DNA from: Methyloprofundus sedimenti
GTDB lineage: Bacteria > Pseudomonadota > Gammaproteobacteria > Methylococcales > Methylomonadaceae
DNA length: 64,000 nt
Assembly: GCF_002072955.1 (NCBI RefSeq)
Contig: NZ_LPUF01000005.1
Location: forward strand, 1 to 64,000
Direction: 5' to 3'
The notes beneath the pieces were generated by a model. That model ran no database searches. It was given only the letters and a program-made list of their open reading frames with translations, and had not been told where the DNA came from. How positions within the stretch are numbered: the stretch's first letter is position 1; each line of letters starts with the position of its first letter. Position numbers and translations under genes: made by a program. This document shows, in pieces, positions 33,297-42,356 of the stretch.

Positions 33297-33856
33297 TGCG
33301 CGCAAGTGTATTATGCATGATTTTGTTGGCTTTAGCGGGTTGTGGCTCGATAAAAACCTTTGATGCAGAGCAAGGTCAGCAAATGAGCCAGCAGCAGAGG
33401 CTAGACATTCGGCAGTGGAATATGCAGGGTCGATTGTTGATTAAGAGTAATGAAGTTCTGACGGCTAATATTCAATGGCAGCATAATAAGCAAAGAGATG
33501 TATTGAAGTTATCGGGTGCCTTGGGTTTGGGGGCCATATTAATAGAGCTAAGAGAGCATGAGATTGTATTGTATGATGCACATGGAGATAAGCAAGTTTC
33601 ACAGGATATAGATGCATTTATTGCTCGGCAAATAGGTTTTATTGTGCCAATAACGGCTTTGCGGTGTTGGGTGTTGGGTGCATATTTGCAGGGTGTGCCG
33701 GTGGAGCAGTTGGGAAATGGCTTTCAACAATTGGGGTGGCGTATTGCTTACGATGAATATATGACTACCTCAGTTGGTGTTTTGCCGCGCAGAATTAAAG
33801 TGACAAAAGAAAATATAAAATTAAAGCTGATAGTTGATCAGTGGGAAATACAATGA
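33296..33856 (+). CDS. lolB: Outer-membrane lipoprotein receptor LolB
   Basis: LolB accepts lipoproteins from the carrier LolA and inserts them into the outer membrane. The 186-residue product is itself a lipoprotein (LLALAGC). WNMQGRLLIKS is followed by ANIQWQH, and the strand pattern closes with WRIAYDEYM and PRRIKVT. Family identity rests on these motifs and on the conserved position just before ispE, with which it shares an ATGA overlap. Confidence 0.88.
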   Translation: MRASVLCMILLALAGCGSIKTFDAEQGQQMSQQQRLDIRQWNMQGRLLIKSNEVLTANIQWQHNKQRDVLKLSGALGLGAILIELREHEIVLYDAHGDKQVSQDIDAFIARQIGFIVPITALRCWVLGAYLQGVPVEQLGNGFQQLGWRIAYDEYMTTSVGVLPRRIKVTKENIKLKLIVDQWEIQ

Positions 33857-34731
33857 CTGAGCAAAAAGATTCCGAGTTAGGCTGGGGAATACGCTGGCCA
33901 GCACCAGCAAAATTAAATTTAATGTTGAGGATAATAGGGCGGCGAGAAGATGGCTATCATCTATTGCAAACAGTATTTCAAATAATTGATCTAACAGATA
34001 ATTTAACCTTCTGTAAGGCAGAGGATGGTTGTGTTCGATTAAAAAATGCTATCCCCGGGGTAAGGGAGGAAGATGACTTGACGGTGCGGGCTGCTCTGTT
34101 GTTGAAGCAAGAAGCCGGATATCAGGGTGGCGTTTGTATAGACATAGAAAAAAACCTTCCAATGGGTGGTGGGCTAGGCGGTGGAAGTTCTGATGCTGCA
34201 ACTGTTTTGGTGGTTTTAAACCGGTTGTGGCATTTGGGAATTTCTGAGCAGCGCTTAATGGAGTTAGGGTTGGCATTGGGTGCTGATGTGCCAGTTTTTA
34301 TCAAAGGAACAAGCACTTGGGCTGAAGGTGTAGGTGAAAAACTAACCACGATTGACTTGCCGAATGCCTGGTTTGTAGTGCTTAAACCTCAATGCCATGT
34401 AGATACTGGAAAAATATTTTCTGCAAATGATTTGACACGAGACAGTAAATCAATCAAAATAGCCGACTTTAACTCAGGGGAGAATCAAAATGATTGTTCA
34501 ACTGTTGTTAAGGAACGCTACATTGAAGTAGAGCAAGCTTTGGATAAGCTTGGTGAATATGGACAAGCTAGATTGACGGGGACGGGAGCATGCGTTTTTG
34601 TTCAGTTTGGTGATCAGCAGTCTGCACGGGATGTGTATACTAAGTTAGCTTCAAGTAATGAAGTGTATATTGCACAAGGATTGGCTATTTCACCACTGCA
34701 TAAGCAGATGTGTGAACTCTTTAATATCTAA
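33853..34731 (+). CDS. ispE: 4-diphosphocytidyl-2-C-methyl-D-erythritol kinase
   Basis: IspE is the GHMP-family kinase of the MEP isoprenoid pathway, phosphorylating CDP-methylerythritol. The ATG at 33853 overlaps the lolB stop; a GTG at 33841 is possible but less likely. The resulting 292 residues show PAPAKLNLMLRIIGRREDGYH and the glycine-rich ATP loop PMGGGLGGGSSDAA. LGADVPVFIKG and the C-terminal LTGTGACVFVQF follow. A tRNA(Gln) gene begins two bases after its stop. Confidence 0.95.
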   Translation: MTEQKDSELGWGIRWPAPAKLNLMLRIIGRREDGYHLLQTVFQIIDLTDNLTFCKAEDGCVRLKNAIPGVREEDDLTVRAALLLKQEAGYQGGVCIDIEKNLPMGGGLGGGSSDAATVLVVLNRLWHLGISEQRLMELGLALGADVPVFIKGTSTWAEGVGEKLTTIDLPNAWFVVLKPQCHVDTGKIFSANDLTRDSKSIKIADFNSGENQNDCSTVVKERYIEVEQALDKLGEYGQARLTGTGACVFVQFGDQQSARDVYTKLASSNEVYIAQGLAISPLHKQMCELFNI

Positions 34732-34733
34732 AT

Positions 34734-34808
34734 TGGGCTGTCGCCAAGCGGTAAGGCACGGGGTTTTGATCTCCGCATACCCAGGTTCGAATCCTGGCAG
34801 CCCAGCCA
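34734..34808 (+). tRNA. tRNA-Gln (anticodon TTG)
   Basis: A 75-base cloverleaf with acceptor TGGGCTG/CAGCCCA, discriminator G, encoded CCA, a normal GGTTCGAATCC T-arm and anticodon loop TTTTGAT. It lies between ispE and prs, its usual gammaproteobacterial position. Confidence 0.96.
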
Positions 34809-34854
34809 TTTATTCTTCCATGAAATCAGATCGGTACTATAGAGGGTGCTCTAA

Positions 34855-35811
34855 ATGAGTAGTGATACTTCAATGATGGTTTTTTCTGGCAATGCCAATA
34901 GAGAGCTGTCGGAAGGCATAGTTCGTCGATTGAGCATGCGCCTTGGAATGGCTTCGGTGGGGCGCTTCAGTGATGGTGAAGTGACCGTAGAGATTGAAGA
35001 AAATGTCAGGGATAAGGATGTTTTTGTTATTCAGCCAACATGTCAGCCAACAAATGAAAATTTGATGGAGTTATTAGTGATGATCGATGCTTTGAAAAGA
35101 GCGTCTGCATCAAGAATAACAGCGGTAATGCCTTACTATGGATATTCAAGGCAAGATAGACGATCGCGTTCGGCGCGAGTGGCAATTAGTGCCAAGTTGG
35201 TGGCTAAGATGGTGGGTGTTGCAGGGGCGGATAGGGTGCTAACCGTTGATTTGCATGCTGATCAGATACAGGGTTTTTTTGATATACCTGTGGATAATGT
35301 GTACGCGTCTCCATTGTTGCTGGGTGATGTATGGCGTCAGGATTATCAGAATTTAATAGTTGTTTCTCCGGATGTTGGTGGTGTTGTCAGGGCTAGAGCT
35401 TTGGCGAAGCGGCTGGATGATGCGGATTTAGCAATTATAGACAAGCGTCGACCAATGGCCAATGTGGCAGAGGTGATGCATATAATAGGTGATGTAAGTG
35501 GCAAGACTTGCGTCATGATAGACGATTTAGTTGATACAGCTGGTACGCTATGTAGCGCGGCAGTTGCATTAAAAAAGCAGGGTGCCGTTAAGGTGGTTGC
35601 TTATTGTACTCACCCTGTGTTGTCGGGTCGTGCAATTGAAAATTTGCGGAACTCGGTTCTGGATGAGTTGATAGTAACAGATACTATTCCGTTAGGTGTG
35701 GAGGCGGCAAATTTAGGAAAAATACGGCAGTTAAGTGTTGCGGATATGTTAGCCGAAACAATTAGAAGGATTGCTATGGGTGAGTCAGTTAGCTCGCTAT
35801 ATGTTGATTGA
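34855..35811 (+). CDS. prs: Ribose-phosphate pyrophosphokinase
   Basis: This enzyme makes PRPP from ribose 5-phosphate and ATP, feeding nucleotide, histidine and tryptophan synthesis. The 318-residue class I enzyme shows [33 protein letters not shown] and the metal-binding [34 protein letters not shown] is followed by the PRPP loop in [12 protein letters not shown]. It sits between tRNA(Gln) and rplY, as in other gammaproteobacteria. Confidence 0.97.
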   Translation: MSSDTSMMVFSGNANRELSEGIVRRLSMRLGMASVGRFSDGEVTVEIEENVRDKDVFVIQPTCQPTNENLMELLVMIDALKRASASRITAVMPYYGYSRQDRRSRSARVAISAKLVAKMVGVAGADRVLTVDLHADQIQGFFDIPVDNVYASPLLLGDVWRQDYQNLIVVSPDVGGVVRARALAKRLDDADLAIIDKRRPMANVAEVMHIIGDVSGKTCVMIDDLVDTAGTLCSAAVALKKQGAVKVVAYCTHPVLSGRAIENLRNSVLDELIVTDTIPLGVEAANLGKIRQLSVADMLAETIRRIAMGESVSSLYVD

Positions 35812-35847
35812 TGATTTTAAGTTATTGTGTTGGTTGTGGAGATTTAG

Positions 35848-36486
35848 ATGTCTAGCGTTTTTGAATTTGTTGCTGTAAGTAGAGAGAATGCAGGTACGGG
35901 TAATGCTAAAGCGATTCGTCGTAAAGGTAATGTGCCGGCTGTAATCTATGGTGGTTCGTCAGAACCTGAGTTAATAGAATTAAGCCATAATGAAGTTATG
36001 AAAAGACTGGCGAATGAAGCAGTTTATTCGCATGTGTTGCAATTGAATGTTGGTGGTAAGGTGCAAAATGCAATCTTAAAAGATATGCAAAGACATCCTG
36101 CAAAAGATACTGTGATTCATATGGATTTCATGCGCATTTCTATGGGCGAGAAAATTAAGGTTCATGTTCCATTGCACTTTATTAACGAGGAGGTCTCGAA
36201 GGGTGTTAAGGCGGGCGGAGTTGTGACGCATTCAATGGTTGAATTGGAGGTTTTGTGTCTGCCTGGTAATTTGCCTGAATATATAGAAGTGGATTTGACG
36301 GATGTTGAAATAGGTGATTCTGTGCATTTATCGGATATTGTAGTGCCTGATGGTGTTGAAGTGATAGCGCTATCGCATGGCGAAGATCATAACTTGCCAG
36401 TTGCCCAGATTATGAAGACGAGAGGGCCTGGAGGTGATGAGGATGAAGAGGCGAGTGATGGAGAGGATGAGTCTGTCGCTGACTAA
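35848..36486 (+). CDS. rplY: Ribosomal protein bL25, long CTC-type form
   Basis: This protein binds 5S rRNA in the large subunit. At 212 residues it is the long CTC form, with an N-terminal L25 domain (GTGNAKAIRRKGNVPAVIYG) plus a second beta domain (about residues 95-190). An acidic tail of mainly Glu and Asp follows, absent from the short E. coli protein. Its stop codon overlaps the pth start by one base. Confidence 0.95.
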   Translation: MSSVFEFVAVSRENAGTGNAKAIRRKGNVPAVIYGGSSEPELIELSHNEVMKRLANEAVYSHVLQLNVGGKVQNAILKDMQRHPAKDTVIHMDFMRISMGEKIKVHVPLHFINEEVSKGVKAGGVVTHSMVELEVLCLPGNLPEYIEVDLTDVEIGDSVHLSDIVVPDGVEVIALSHGEDHNLPVAQIMKTRGPGGDEDEEASDGEDESVAD

Positions 36487-37055
36487 TGGTTAAGCTTCTT
36501 GTAGGTCTCGGTAATCCGGGTCAAAAATACACCAAAACCCGGCATAATGCCGGGTTTTTGTTTTTGGATGAACTAGTAAAAGAGAAGGGGGCTGCCTTTT
36601 CTCGGCAGGTGCGGTTTTTTGGTGATCTTGCGGAAATAAATATGGGGCTGGGTAAGCTGTACTTATTAAAGCCAGTTACATTTATGAATCGTAGTGGTCA
36701 GTCGGTTTCTTCAGTAATGAAATATTACAAAATTAAACCGGAAGAAATTCTAGTTATTCATGATGAGCTGGATTTTGAGGTTGGGGTGCTGAAGTTGAAA
36801 TTCGGTGGCGGGCATGGAGGTCATAATGGGCTTCGAGATATTATTGCTGCTGTAGGTGTGAGGGACTTCAAAAGGTTGCGCGTTGGAATTGGTCGGCCAA
36901 AGCCAGGGATGCAAGTAGTCGACTATGTTTTATCGGATTTTTCCAAAAATGATCTACAGTATATCAAAGAAATATATAGTGATTTTTTTAATTATTTGCC
37001 TTTGATACAGAATGGTGATTTTGGCTTGGTTATGCAGAAACTGCATTCTACATAA
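36486..37055 (+). CDS. pth: Peptidyl-tRNA hydrolase
   Basis: Pth frees tRNA from prematurely released peptidyl-tRNA. The 189-residue protein has the start LLVGLGNPGQKYTKTRHNAG with the catalytic His, FMNRSGQSV, VIHDELDFEVG, and GGGHGGHNGLRDI with the Gly/His-rich active-site loop. RLRVGIGRP is also present. It overlaps rplY by one base and is followed by the tRNA(Tyr) promoter. Confidence 0.97.
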   Translation: MVKLLVGLGNPGQKYTKTRHNAGFLFLDELVKEKGAAFSRQVRFFGDLAEINMGLGKLYLLKPVTFMNRSGQSVSSVMKYYKIKPEEILVIHDELDFEVGVLKLKFGGGHGGHNGLRDIIAAVGVRDFKRLRVGIGRPKPGMQVVDYVLSDFSKNDLQYIKEIYSDFFNYLPLIQNGDFGLVMQKLHST

Positions 37056-37071
37056 AAAATTATTAAAAAAA

Positions 37072-37100
37072 TTGACATAATAAAAAAAACCAATCATAAT
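37072..37100 (+). promoter_or_regulatory. Sigma-70 promoter of the tRNA(Tyr)-tRNA(Gly)-tRNA(Thr)-tuf operon
   Basis: TTGACA (37072-37077) and CATAAT (37095-37100) are exactly 17 bases apart, and the tRNA(Tyr) gene begins 13 bases past the -10 box. An A-rich stretch directly upstream could act as an UP element. Confidence 0.8.
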
Positions 37101-37113
37101 GCCTGTTCTGAAC

Positions 37114-37198
37114 GGAGGGGTTCCCGAGCGGCCAAAGGGATCAGACTGTAAATCTGACGGCTCTGCCTTCGGAGGTTCGAATCCTCCCCCCTCCACCA
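37114..37198 (+). tRNA. tRNA-Tyr (anticodon GTA)
   Basis: An 85-base class II tRNA with a long variable arm, acceptor GGAGGGG/CCCCTCC, discriminator A, encoded CCA and anticodon loop CTGTAAA. It is the first tRNA of the operon leading into tuf. Confidence 0.97.
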
Positions 37199-37214
37199 TT
37201 CAGAAATGAATTAT

Positions 37215-37288
37215 GCGGGTGTAGTTCAATGGTAGAACTCCAGCCTTCCAAGCTGATCACGTGGGTTCGATTCCCATCACCCGCTCCA
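37215..37288 (+). tRNA. tRNA-Gly (anticodon TCC)
   Basis: A 74-base cloverleaf with acceptor GCGGGTG/CACCCGC, discriminator T, encoded CCA and anticodon loop CTTCCAA. It lies between the Tyr and Thr tRNA genes. Confidence 0.97.
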
Positions 37289-37297
37289 AAAAATTAA

Positions 37298-37372
<75 letters not shown>

Positions 37373-37415
37373 TTTATACTGATTGTTGCAAACATTTAAT
37401 TAAGGTCTTTGAAAG

Positions 37416-38639
37416 ATGGCTAAAGAAAAATTTGAACGTAATAAACCACATGTAAACGTAGGCACAATCGGTCACGTTGATCACGGAAAAACGACGCTAA
37501 CAGCTGCATTAACGAAAGTTATGGCGGAACTGCAGGGTGGTGGTATAGTCAAGGCGTTTGATCAAATTGATAATGCGCCAGAAGAGCGTGAACGTGGTAT
37601 TACAATTGCAACATCACACGTAGAGTATGAGTCTGAGACTCGCCACTACGCTCACGTAGACTGTCCGGGTCACGCGGATTATGTAAAAAACATGATTACT
37701 GGTGCTGCGCAAATGGATGGTGCTATTCTGGTGTGTGGTGCAACTGATGGCCCTATGCCGCAAACAAGAGAGCATATCCTGCTATCAAGACAAGTAGGTG
37801 TGCCATATATCGTTGTATTTCTGAACAAAGCTGACATCCTTGCTGATGACTGCGGTGGATTAGGAACAGAAGAATATAACGAAATGATCGAATTAGTTGA
37901 AATGGAGCTTCGTGAGTTATTAGACTTATATGAATTTCCTGGTGATGATACACCCATTATAGTTGGATCAGCATTAAAAGCATTAGAAGGTGATACAAGC
38001 GAAGTAGGCATGCCTTCCGTCATTAAATTAGTTGAAGCGCTGGATACTTATATTCCAGAGCCAGTAAGAGCAACTGAAGGATCATTCTTATTACCGATTG
38101 AAGATGTATTTTCAATCTCAGGTCGCGGAACAGTGGTAACGGGACGTGTAGAGCGTGGTATTGTTAAGGTTGGGGAAGAGATCGAAATCGTAGGCATCAA
38201 GCCAACAGTAAAAACGACCTGTACAGGTGTTGAAATGTTTCGTAAGCTTCTAGATCGTGGGGAAGCGGGCGATAACGTGGGTATCCTGTTAAGAGGAACA
38301 AAACGCGAAGATGTTGAGCGTGGGCAGGTACTGGCGCATGTAGGTTCAATTAAGCCACACACAAGATTCTCGGCAGAAATATACGTACTGTCGAAAGATG
38401 AAGGTGGTCGTCATACGCCATTTTTTAATGGATATCGTCCACAGTTCTACTTCAGAACAACCGATGTAACCGGCGCTGTTGAATTGCCAGCAGGAACAGA
38501 AATGGTAATGCCTGGAGATAACGTATCAGTAGAAGTGACCTTGATCGCGCCAATTGCGATGGAAGAAGGGTTACGTTTTGCGATCCGTGAAGGTGGTCGT
38601 ACAGTGGGTGCGGGTGTTGTTGCAAAAATCATTGAATAA
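37416..38639 (+). CDS. tuf: Elongation factor Tu, copy 1 (tRNA-linked)
   Basis: EF-Tu carries aminoacyl-tRNA to the ribosome as a GTP complex. The G motifs are intact: [14 protein letters not shown] and NKAD. At 407 residues it is 13 longer than the E. coli protein, mostly from about ten extra residues directly after NKAD ([13 protein letters not shown] region). It is nearly identical to the second copy at 53860, with three amino-acid differences: Glu74 here for Lys, Leu near residue 225 for Met, and Ala near residue 358 for Glu. It lies in the same operon as three tRNA genes, the position of E. coli tufB. Confidence 0.98.
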   Translation: MAKEKFERNKPHVNVGTIGHVDHGKTTLTAALTKVMAELQGGGIVKAFDQIDNAPEERERGITIATSHVEYESETRHYAHVDCPGHADYVKNMITGAAQMDGAILVCGATDGPMPQTREHILLSRQVGVPYIVVFLNKADILADDCGGLGTEEYNEMIELVEMELRELLDLYEFPGDDTPIIVGSALKALEGDTSEVGMPSVIKLVEALDTYIPEPVRATEGSFLLPIEDVFSISGRGTVVTGRVERGIVKVGEEIEIVGIKPTVKTTCTGVEMFRKLLDRGEAGDNVGILLRGTKREDVERGQVLAHVGSIKPHTRFSAEIYVLSKDEGGRHTPFFNGYRPQFYFRTTDVTGAVELPAGTEMVMPGDNVSVEVTLIAPIAMEEGLRFAIREGGRTVGAGVVAKIIE

Positions 38640-38688
38640 TAGCTTTAAGTAAAGTACAATTATTCGTTGTTAGAAGGTTTATGCGTGT

Positions 38689-38764
38689 AGGTCAGTGGCT
38701 CAATTGGTAGAGCAGCGGTCTCCAAAACCGCAGGTTGGGGGTTCGAGTCCCTCCTGGCCTGCCA
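38689..38764 (+). tRNA. tRNA-Trp (anticodon CCA)
   Basis: A 76-base cloverleaf with acceptor AGGTCAG/CTGGCCT (one G-U pair), encoded CCA and anticodon loop CTCCAAA. It lies between tuf and secE, as usual in gammaproteobacteria. Confidence 0.97.
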
Positions 38765-38816
38765 ACTCGCATTAAATATTATTTAATTTCAAGAAGTTCT
38801 CAAATAAATTCATCAA

Positions 38817-39185
38817 ATGAATAGTCAGGCAAAGGAAGTTACATATAATTTCGATGTACTAAAATATATTTTGTCTCTTGTGCTGATTAGTGCAGGTGTG
38901 GTTGCTTTTTACATGTTCTCAGATTACTCTCAATTGTATAGGGTGCTGGGTATGGTTGCAATCGTTGTTGTTGCGTTAACGATTATGATGACTACGCAAG
39001 CTGGTCATCACTCGTGGTCTTTTGCGCAGGAAGCAAGACAGGAAGTAAGGAAGGTAGTCTGGCCTACACGCAATGAAACTATGCAAACTACGCTAATGGT
39101 ATTTGCTATGGTTATAATCGTCGGATTTATTATTTGGCTTCTAGATACTTTCTTGTTCTGGGCGATTACATCCCTAACAGCTTAA
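38817..39185 (+). CDS. secE: Preprotein translocase subunit SecE
   Basis: SecE clamps SecY in the inner-membrane secretion channel. The 122-residue protein has three membrane segments: two at about residues 14-32 and 40-58, and the essential last one after the conserved amphipathic EARQEVRKVVWPTRNETMQTT. This three-span form is typical of gammaproteobacteria. nusG follows after 12 bases. Confidence 0.95.
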   Translation: MNSQAKEVTYNFDVLKYILSLVLISAGVVAFYMFSDYSQLYRVLGMVAIVVVALTIMMTTQAGHHSWSFAQEARQEVRKVVWPTRNETMQTTLMVFAMVIIVGFIIWLLDTFLFWAITSLTA

Positions 39186-39197
39186 AGAGGTTTAAGG

Positions 39198-39731
39198 ATG
39201 GCAATTCGTTGGTATGTTGTTCATGCATATTCAAATTATGAAAAGAAAGTAAAGCAATCTCTGGAAGAAAAAATTGAAAGAGAGGGTTTAGGCAAATACT
39301 TTGGAAAAATTCTTGTACCAACAGAGGAAGTGGTAGAGATGCGAATGGGGCAACAAAGAAAGAGCGAAAGAAAATTCTTTCCTGGCTATGTCTTAGTGCA
39401 AATGGAATTAACTGATGAAACATGGCATCTAGTGAAGGATGAGCCAAGAGTTTTAGGTTTTATTGGTGGCACTTCAGATCGTCCGGCACCTATTTCTGAC
39501 AAAGAAGCAGATAGAATTCTAAATAGAGTTGAAGAGGGTGTTAATAAGCCTAGGCCAAAGGTTTTATTTGAGGTTGGTGAAGTAGTGCGTGTTAATGATG
39601 GGCCATTTAAAGATTTTAATGGTGAAATCGAAGAAATTAATTACGAAAAAAATAAATTGCGAATTTCAGTGTTAATTTTTGGAAGGTCAACTTCAGTAGA
39701 GCTTGCGTTTAATGAAGTAGAGAAAATTTAA
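39198..39731 (+). CDS. nusG: Transcription antitermination factor NusG
   Basis: NusG binds RNA polymerase and links transcription to Rho and to the ribosome. The 177-residue protein has an N-terminal NGN domain ([29 protein letters not shown]) and a C-terminal KOW domain ([19 protein letters not shown]). A clear terminator lies 31 bases past its stop, so secE-nusG form a unit separate from rplK. Confidence 0.97.
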   Translation: MAIRWYVVHAYSNYEKKVKQSLEEKIEREGLGKYFGKILVPTEEVVEMRMGQQRKSERKFFPGYVLVQMELTDETWHLVKDEPRVLGFIGGTSDRPAPISDKEADRILNRVEEGVNKPRPKVLFEVGEVVRVNDGPFKDFNGEIEEINYEKNKLRISVLIFGRSTSVELAFNEVEKI

Positions 39732-39762
39732 ATAGCACAACAAAAAAGATTTTTATAACGGT

Positions 39763-39787
39763 CCTCATCAGTCGATGGGGATTTTTT
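39763..39787 (+). terminator. Rho-independent terminator after nusG
   Basis: CCTCATC (39763-39769) pairs with GATGGGG (39774-39780) around a four-base loop, followed by ATTTTTTAT. It separates secE-nusG from the rplK operon. Confidence 0.85.
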
Positions 39788-39789
39788 AT

Positions 39790-39828
39790 CTATGGGGAGC
39801 TGAAAAGCGTTATTACCCGGTCAGGAGT
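39790..39828 (+). promoter_or_regulatory. Possible L1-binding leader before rplK
   Basis: GGGGAGCTGAAAAGCGTTATTACCC just upstream of rplK can fold with GGG/CCC and AGC-type pairing, as expected for the rRNA-mimicking site through which ribosomal protein L1 represses rplKA in other bacteria. The assignment rests on position and a rough fold only. Confidence 0.4.
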
Positions 39829-39833
39829 ATAAA

Positions 39834-40265
39834 ATGGCTAAAGAAGTCACAGCATATATCAAGCTGCAAGTAAAAGCAGGTGAAGCAAATCCAAGTCCGC
39901 CTGTTGGCCCTGCATTAGGTCAGCATGGTGTTAATATTATGGAGTTTTGTAAGGCATTTAATGCAAAAACTGCAGATATAGAAAAAGGTTTACCTACGCC
40001 AGTAGTAATTTCTGTTTACAGTGATAGAAGTTTTACATTTATTACAAAAACTCCGCCTGCATCAATTTTATTAAAAAAAGCGGTTGGTATAACAAGTGGA
40101 AGCAAAACCCCAAATACAGTGAAAGTTGGTAAGGTGACGCGAGAGCAATTAGAAGAAATTGCAAAAACTAAAATGGAAGATTTGAATGCAACAGATATGG
40201 ACTCTGCTGTGAGAATTATTGCCGGCAGTGCGCGTAGCATGGGTCTTGACGTGGAAGGTTTGTAA
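39834..40265 (+). CDS. rplK: Ribosomal protein uL11
   Basis: L11 forms the GTPase-associated stalk base with L10. The 143-residue protein shows [36 protein letters not shown] and [15 protein letters not shown], then the C-terminal rRNA-binding [15 protein letters not shown]. It shares one base with the rplA start region (TAATG). Confidence 0.98.
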   Translation: MAKEVTAYIKLQVKAGEANPSPPVGPALGQHGVNIMEFCKAFNAKTADIEKGLPTPVVISVYSDRSFTFITKTPPASILLKKAVGITSGSKTPNTVKVGKVTREQLEEIAKTKMEDLNATDMDSAVRIIAGSARSMGLDVEGL

Positions 40266-40960
40266 TGGCTAAATTATCTAAAAGAGCAAAAATTGCTAAA
40301 GAAAAAATTGATTCTGAGCGCCAGTATCCATTTATAGAAGCAGTAGCAGTATTAAAAGAATTAGCAACATCCAAGTTTTCAGAGTCAGTTGATGTAAGTG
40401 TTAACTTGGGAATAGATGCAAGAAAATCAGATCAAAATGTTAGGGGCGCGACTTTATTGCCTAAGGGATCTGGTAAAACAGTGAGAGTTGCTGTTTTTAC
40501 TCAGGGTCCAAATGCTGATGCTGCAATAGAAGCAGGTGCTGATATCGTTGGTATGGATGATCTCGCCGATCAAGTTAAAAAAGGTCAAATGGATTTTGAT
40601 GTTGTCATTGCTTCCCCTGATGCAATGCGTGTAGTTGGTCAATTAGGTCAAGTATTAGGCCCTAGAGGTTTAATGCCTAACCCTAAAGTCGGCACTGTAA
40701 CACCAGATGTTGCTACGGCAGTAAGAAATGCAAAGGCTGGTCAAGCACGTTATCGTACAGATAAAGCAGGTATTGTACATTGTTCAATTGGTAAAATTGC
40801 ATTTACAGCAGAAGATATTCAAGAAAATCTGCAAGCATTGATTGCTGATTTAGTAAAAGCAAAACCGAGTGCAGCTAAAGGTGTTTATTTAAAGAAAATC
40901 AGTCTATCTACCACGATGGGACCTGGTGTTACTTTGGATCAATCTAGCTTGTCACTCTAA
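40265..40960 (+). CDS. rplA: Ribosomal protein uL1
   Basis: L1 forms the mobile stalk near the E site and usually represses translation of its own operon. The 231-residue protein shows [35 protein letters not shown], and the signature [19 protein letters not shown] hairpin follows its stop. Confidence 0.98.
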   Translation: MAKLSKRAKIAKEKIDSERQYPFIEAVAVLKELATSKFSESVDVSVNLGIDARKSDQNVRGATLLPKGSGKTVRVAVFTQGPNADAAIEAGADIVGMDDLADQVKKGQMDFDVVIASPDAMRVVGQLGQVLGPRGLMPNPKVGTVTPDVATAVRNAKAGQARYRTDKAGIVHCSIGKIAFTAEDIQENLQALIADLVKAKPSAAKGVYLKKISLSTTMGPGVTLDQSSLSL

Positions 40961-40976
40961 CAAGCAGGCTTTGCAA

Positions 40977-40992
40977 GAGCCATTTATGGCTC
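40977..40992 (+). terminator. Small hairpin after rplA
   Basis: GAGCCA/TGGCTC with a TTTA loop, 17 bases past the rplA stop. There is no T run, so it may be an RNA-processing or partial termination site rather than a full terminator. Confidence 0.35.
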
Positions 40993-41132
40993 GATAAAGT
41001 TGCGAATGGTGATTTTTCTATTTGTTACTCTGTTGAAAAAGTCTTGAGAAATAGTTTACGACAGATTCTTTAGTCGTAGTACTCGTTACAAATTATAAAG
41101 AATTTTTGGTTGCCAGTTTTATTGGTAGCCAT

Positions 41133-41240
41133 CAAAGACCGTAGGTGCTTAGCTTAAATTTAACCTGCCTACGTAGATGGGAGCTGAAACTGGGGAACTG
41201 GTGAATGACCCGTTGGGCGCATCTAAACGAGATGCGGTGT
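41133..41240 (+). promoter_or_regulatory. rplJ (L10) ribosomal protein leader
   Basis: The AAGACCGTAGGTG segment, a GTAGG/CCTAC stem and CTACGTAGATGG closely resemble the known L10-leader RNA, where L10-L7/L12 binds a kink-turn and represses rplJL translation. A GCATCT/AGATGC hairpin (41219-41235) follows. The whole 317-base gap between rplA and rplJ is otherwise free of genes. Confidence 0.8.
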
Positions 41241-41277
41241 GTAAACCTGATGAAAATCAGTAATAACGGAGAAAGTT

Positions 41278-41811
41278 GTGGCCTTAGCATTAGATGGCAA
41301 AAAAGCTGTCGTAGATGAAGTTGCTCCATACGCAGCCAAAGCGCATTCTGCTGTTGCAGCTGAGTATCGCGGACTAACAGTAGCTGAATTAACTAAGTTA
41401 CGTACAGTTGCAAGAGAAACAGGCGTTTATTTGCGCGTAGTAAAAAATACATTAGCTAAACGAGCAGTCGCTGGCACTCAATTTGAATGTATGCAAGAGA
41501 AGATGGTTGGACCATTGATTCTTGCTTTTTCAATGGAAGATCCGGGTTCTGCAGGTCGTTTAATCAATGATTTTGCTAAAACCAATAAAAAGCTTATTGC
41601 TAAAATCGTGTCTATCGATGGGCAAGCATACGATGGCTCAGAATTAGCACGATTAGCAAGCTTACCAACGCGTGATCAAGGAATAAGCATGATTATGGCG
41701 TTGATGTTAGCTCCTGTAGGAAAACTTGCACGTACTTTGGTTGCTTTAAAAGAGCAGCGTGAAGGTGGTGCAGAAATTACAGAAAGCGCAGCAGAAGCAG
41801 TAGCAGAGTAA
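41278..41811 (+). CDS. rplJ: Ribosomal protein uL10
   Basis: L10 anchors L7/L12 dimers to the ribosome. The 177-residue protein starts at GTG behind CGGAGAAAG and shows [21 protein letters not shown] and [14 protein letters not shown]. The helical C-terminal end ([14 protein letters not shown]) binds L7/L12. The upstream leader suggests autogenous control. rplL follows after 43 bases. Confidence 0.97.
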   Translation: MALALDGKKAVVDEVAPYAAKAHSAVAAEYRGLTVAELTKLRTVARETGVYLRVVKNTLAKRAVAGTQFECMQEKMVGPLILAFSMEDPGSAGRLINDFAKTNKKLIAKIVSIDGQAYDGSELARLASLPTRDQGISMIMALMLAPVGKLARTLVALKEQREGGAEITESAAEAVAE

Positions 41812-41854
41812 GCTTTACAAGCAGTTTAAAACCAATTATTTAGAGGAACAAACA

Positions 41855-42226
41855 ATGGCAATCTCGCAAGAAGAGATCTTGGAAGCAGTATCAAACATGA
41901 CTGTTATGGAAATCGTTGATTTAATTTCGGCGATGGAAGAAAAATTTGGTGTGTCAGCAGCAGCAGTAGCAGCAGCTCCTGCTGCTGGTGGTGATGCCGG
42001 TGCAGCAGAAGAACAAACTGAATTTGATGTTGTAATGGCATCTTTTGGTGCCAATAAAGTTGCAGCAATTAAAGCAGTACGCGGTATTACTGGATTAGGC
42101 TTGAAAGAAGCTAAAGCAGCAGTAGAAGGCTGTCCAGTTACATTGAAAGAAGGTGTAAGTAAAGCAGACGCTGAAGCAGTTAAAGCTACTTTAGAAGAAG
42201 CTGGTGCTACTGTCGAAATTAAATAA
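41855..42226 (+). CDS. rplL: Ribosomal protein bL12 (L7/L12)
   Basis: This is the multicopy stalk protein that recruits translation GTPases. The 123 residues consist of an N-terminal dimer domain, an Ala/Gly-rich hinge (about residues 34-50) and the C-terminal domain with [21 protein letters not shown] and [13 protein letters not shown] strong attenuator lies between it and rpoB. Confidence 0.98.
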   Translation: MAISQEEILEAVSNMTVMEIVDLISAMEEKFGVSAAAVAAAPAAGGDAGAAEEQTEFDVVMASFGANKVAAIKAVRGITGLGLKEAKAAVEGCPVTLKEGVSKADAEAVKATLEEAGATVEIK

Positions 42227-42265
42227 TTTTGACAAAATATCATGGGCAGCAATGCCTATAATATG

Positions 42266-42299
42266 GGCTGGTGATCACTTAAGTGGTCACCGGCCTTTT
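42266..42299 (+). terminator. rplL-rpoB attenuator
   Basis: A nine-pair stem GGCTGGTGA/TCACCGGCC with an inner CAC/GTG extension is followed by TTTT. It lies 39 bases after rplL. Partial termination here would set the ratio of ribosomal stalk protein to RNA polymerase, as is known in E. coli. Confidence 0.85.
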
Positions 42300-42356
42300 A
42301 CTGTTTTAATGCCCCGAATTCAGAAACCTACTCTTGACAAAGGATAAGGACGTAAT

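Noticed and set aside
37679-38632. Several minus-strand frames inside tuf, repeated inside the second tuf
   Set aside because: They are mirror frames produced by strongly biased codons in EF-Tu, identical in both copies for that reason only.
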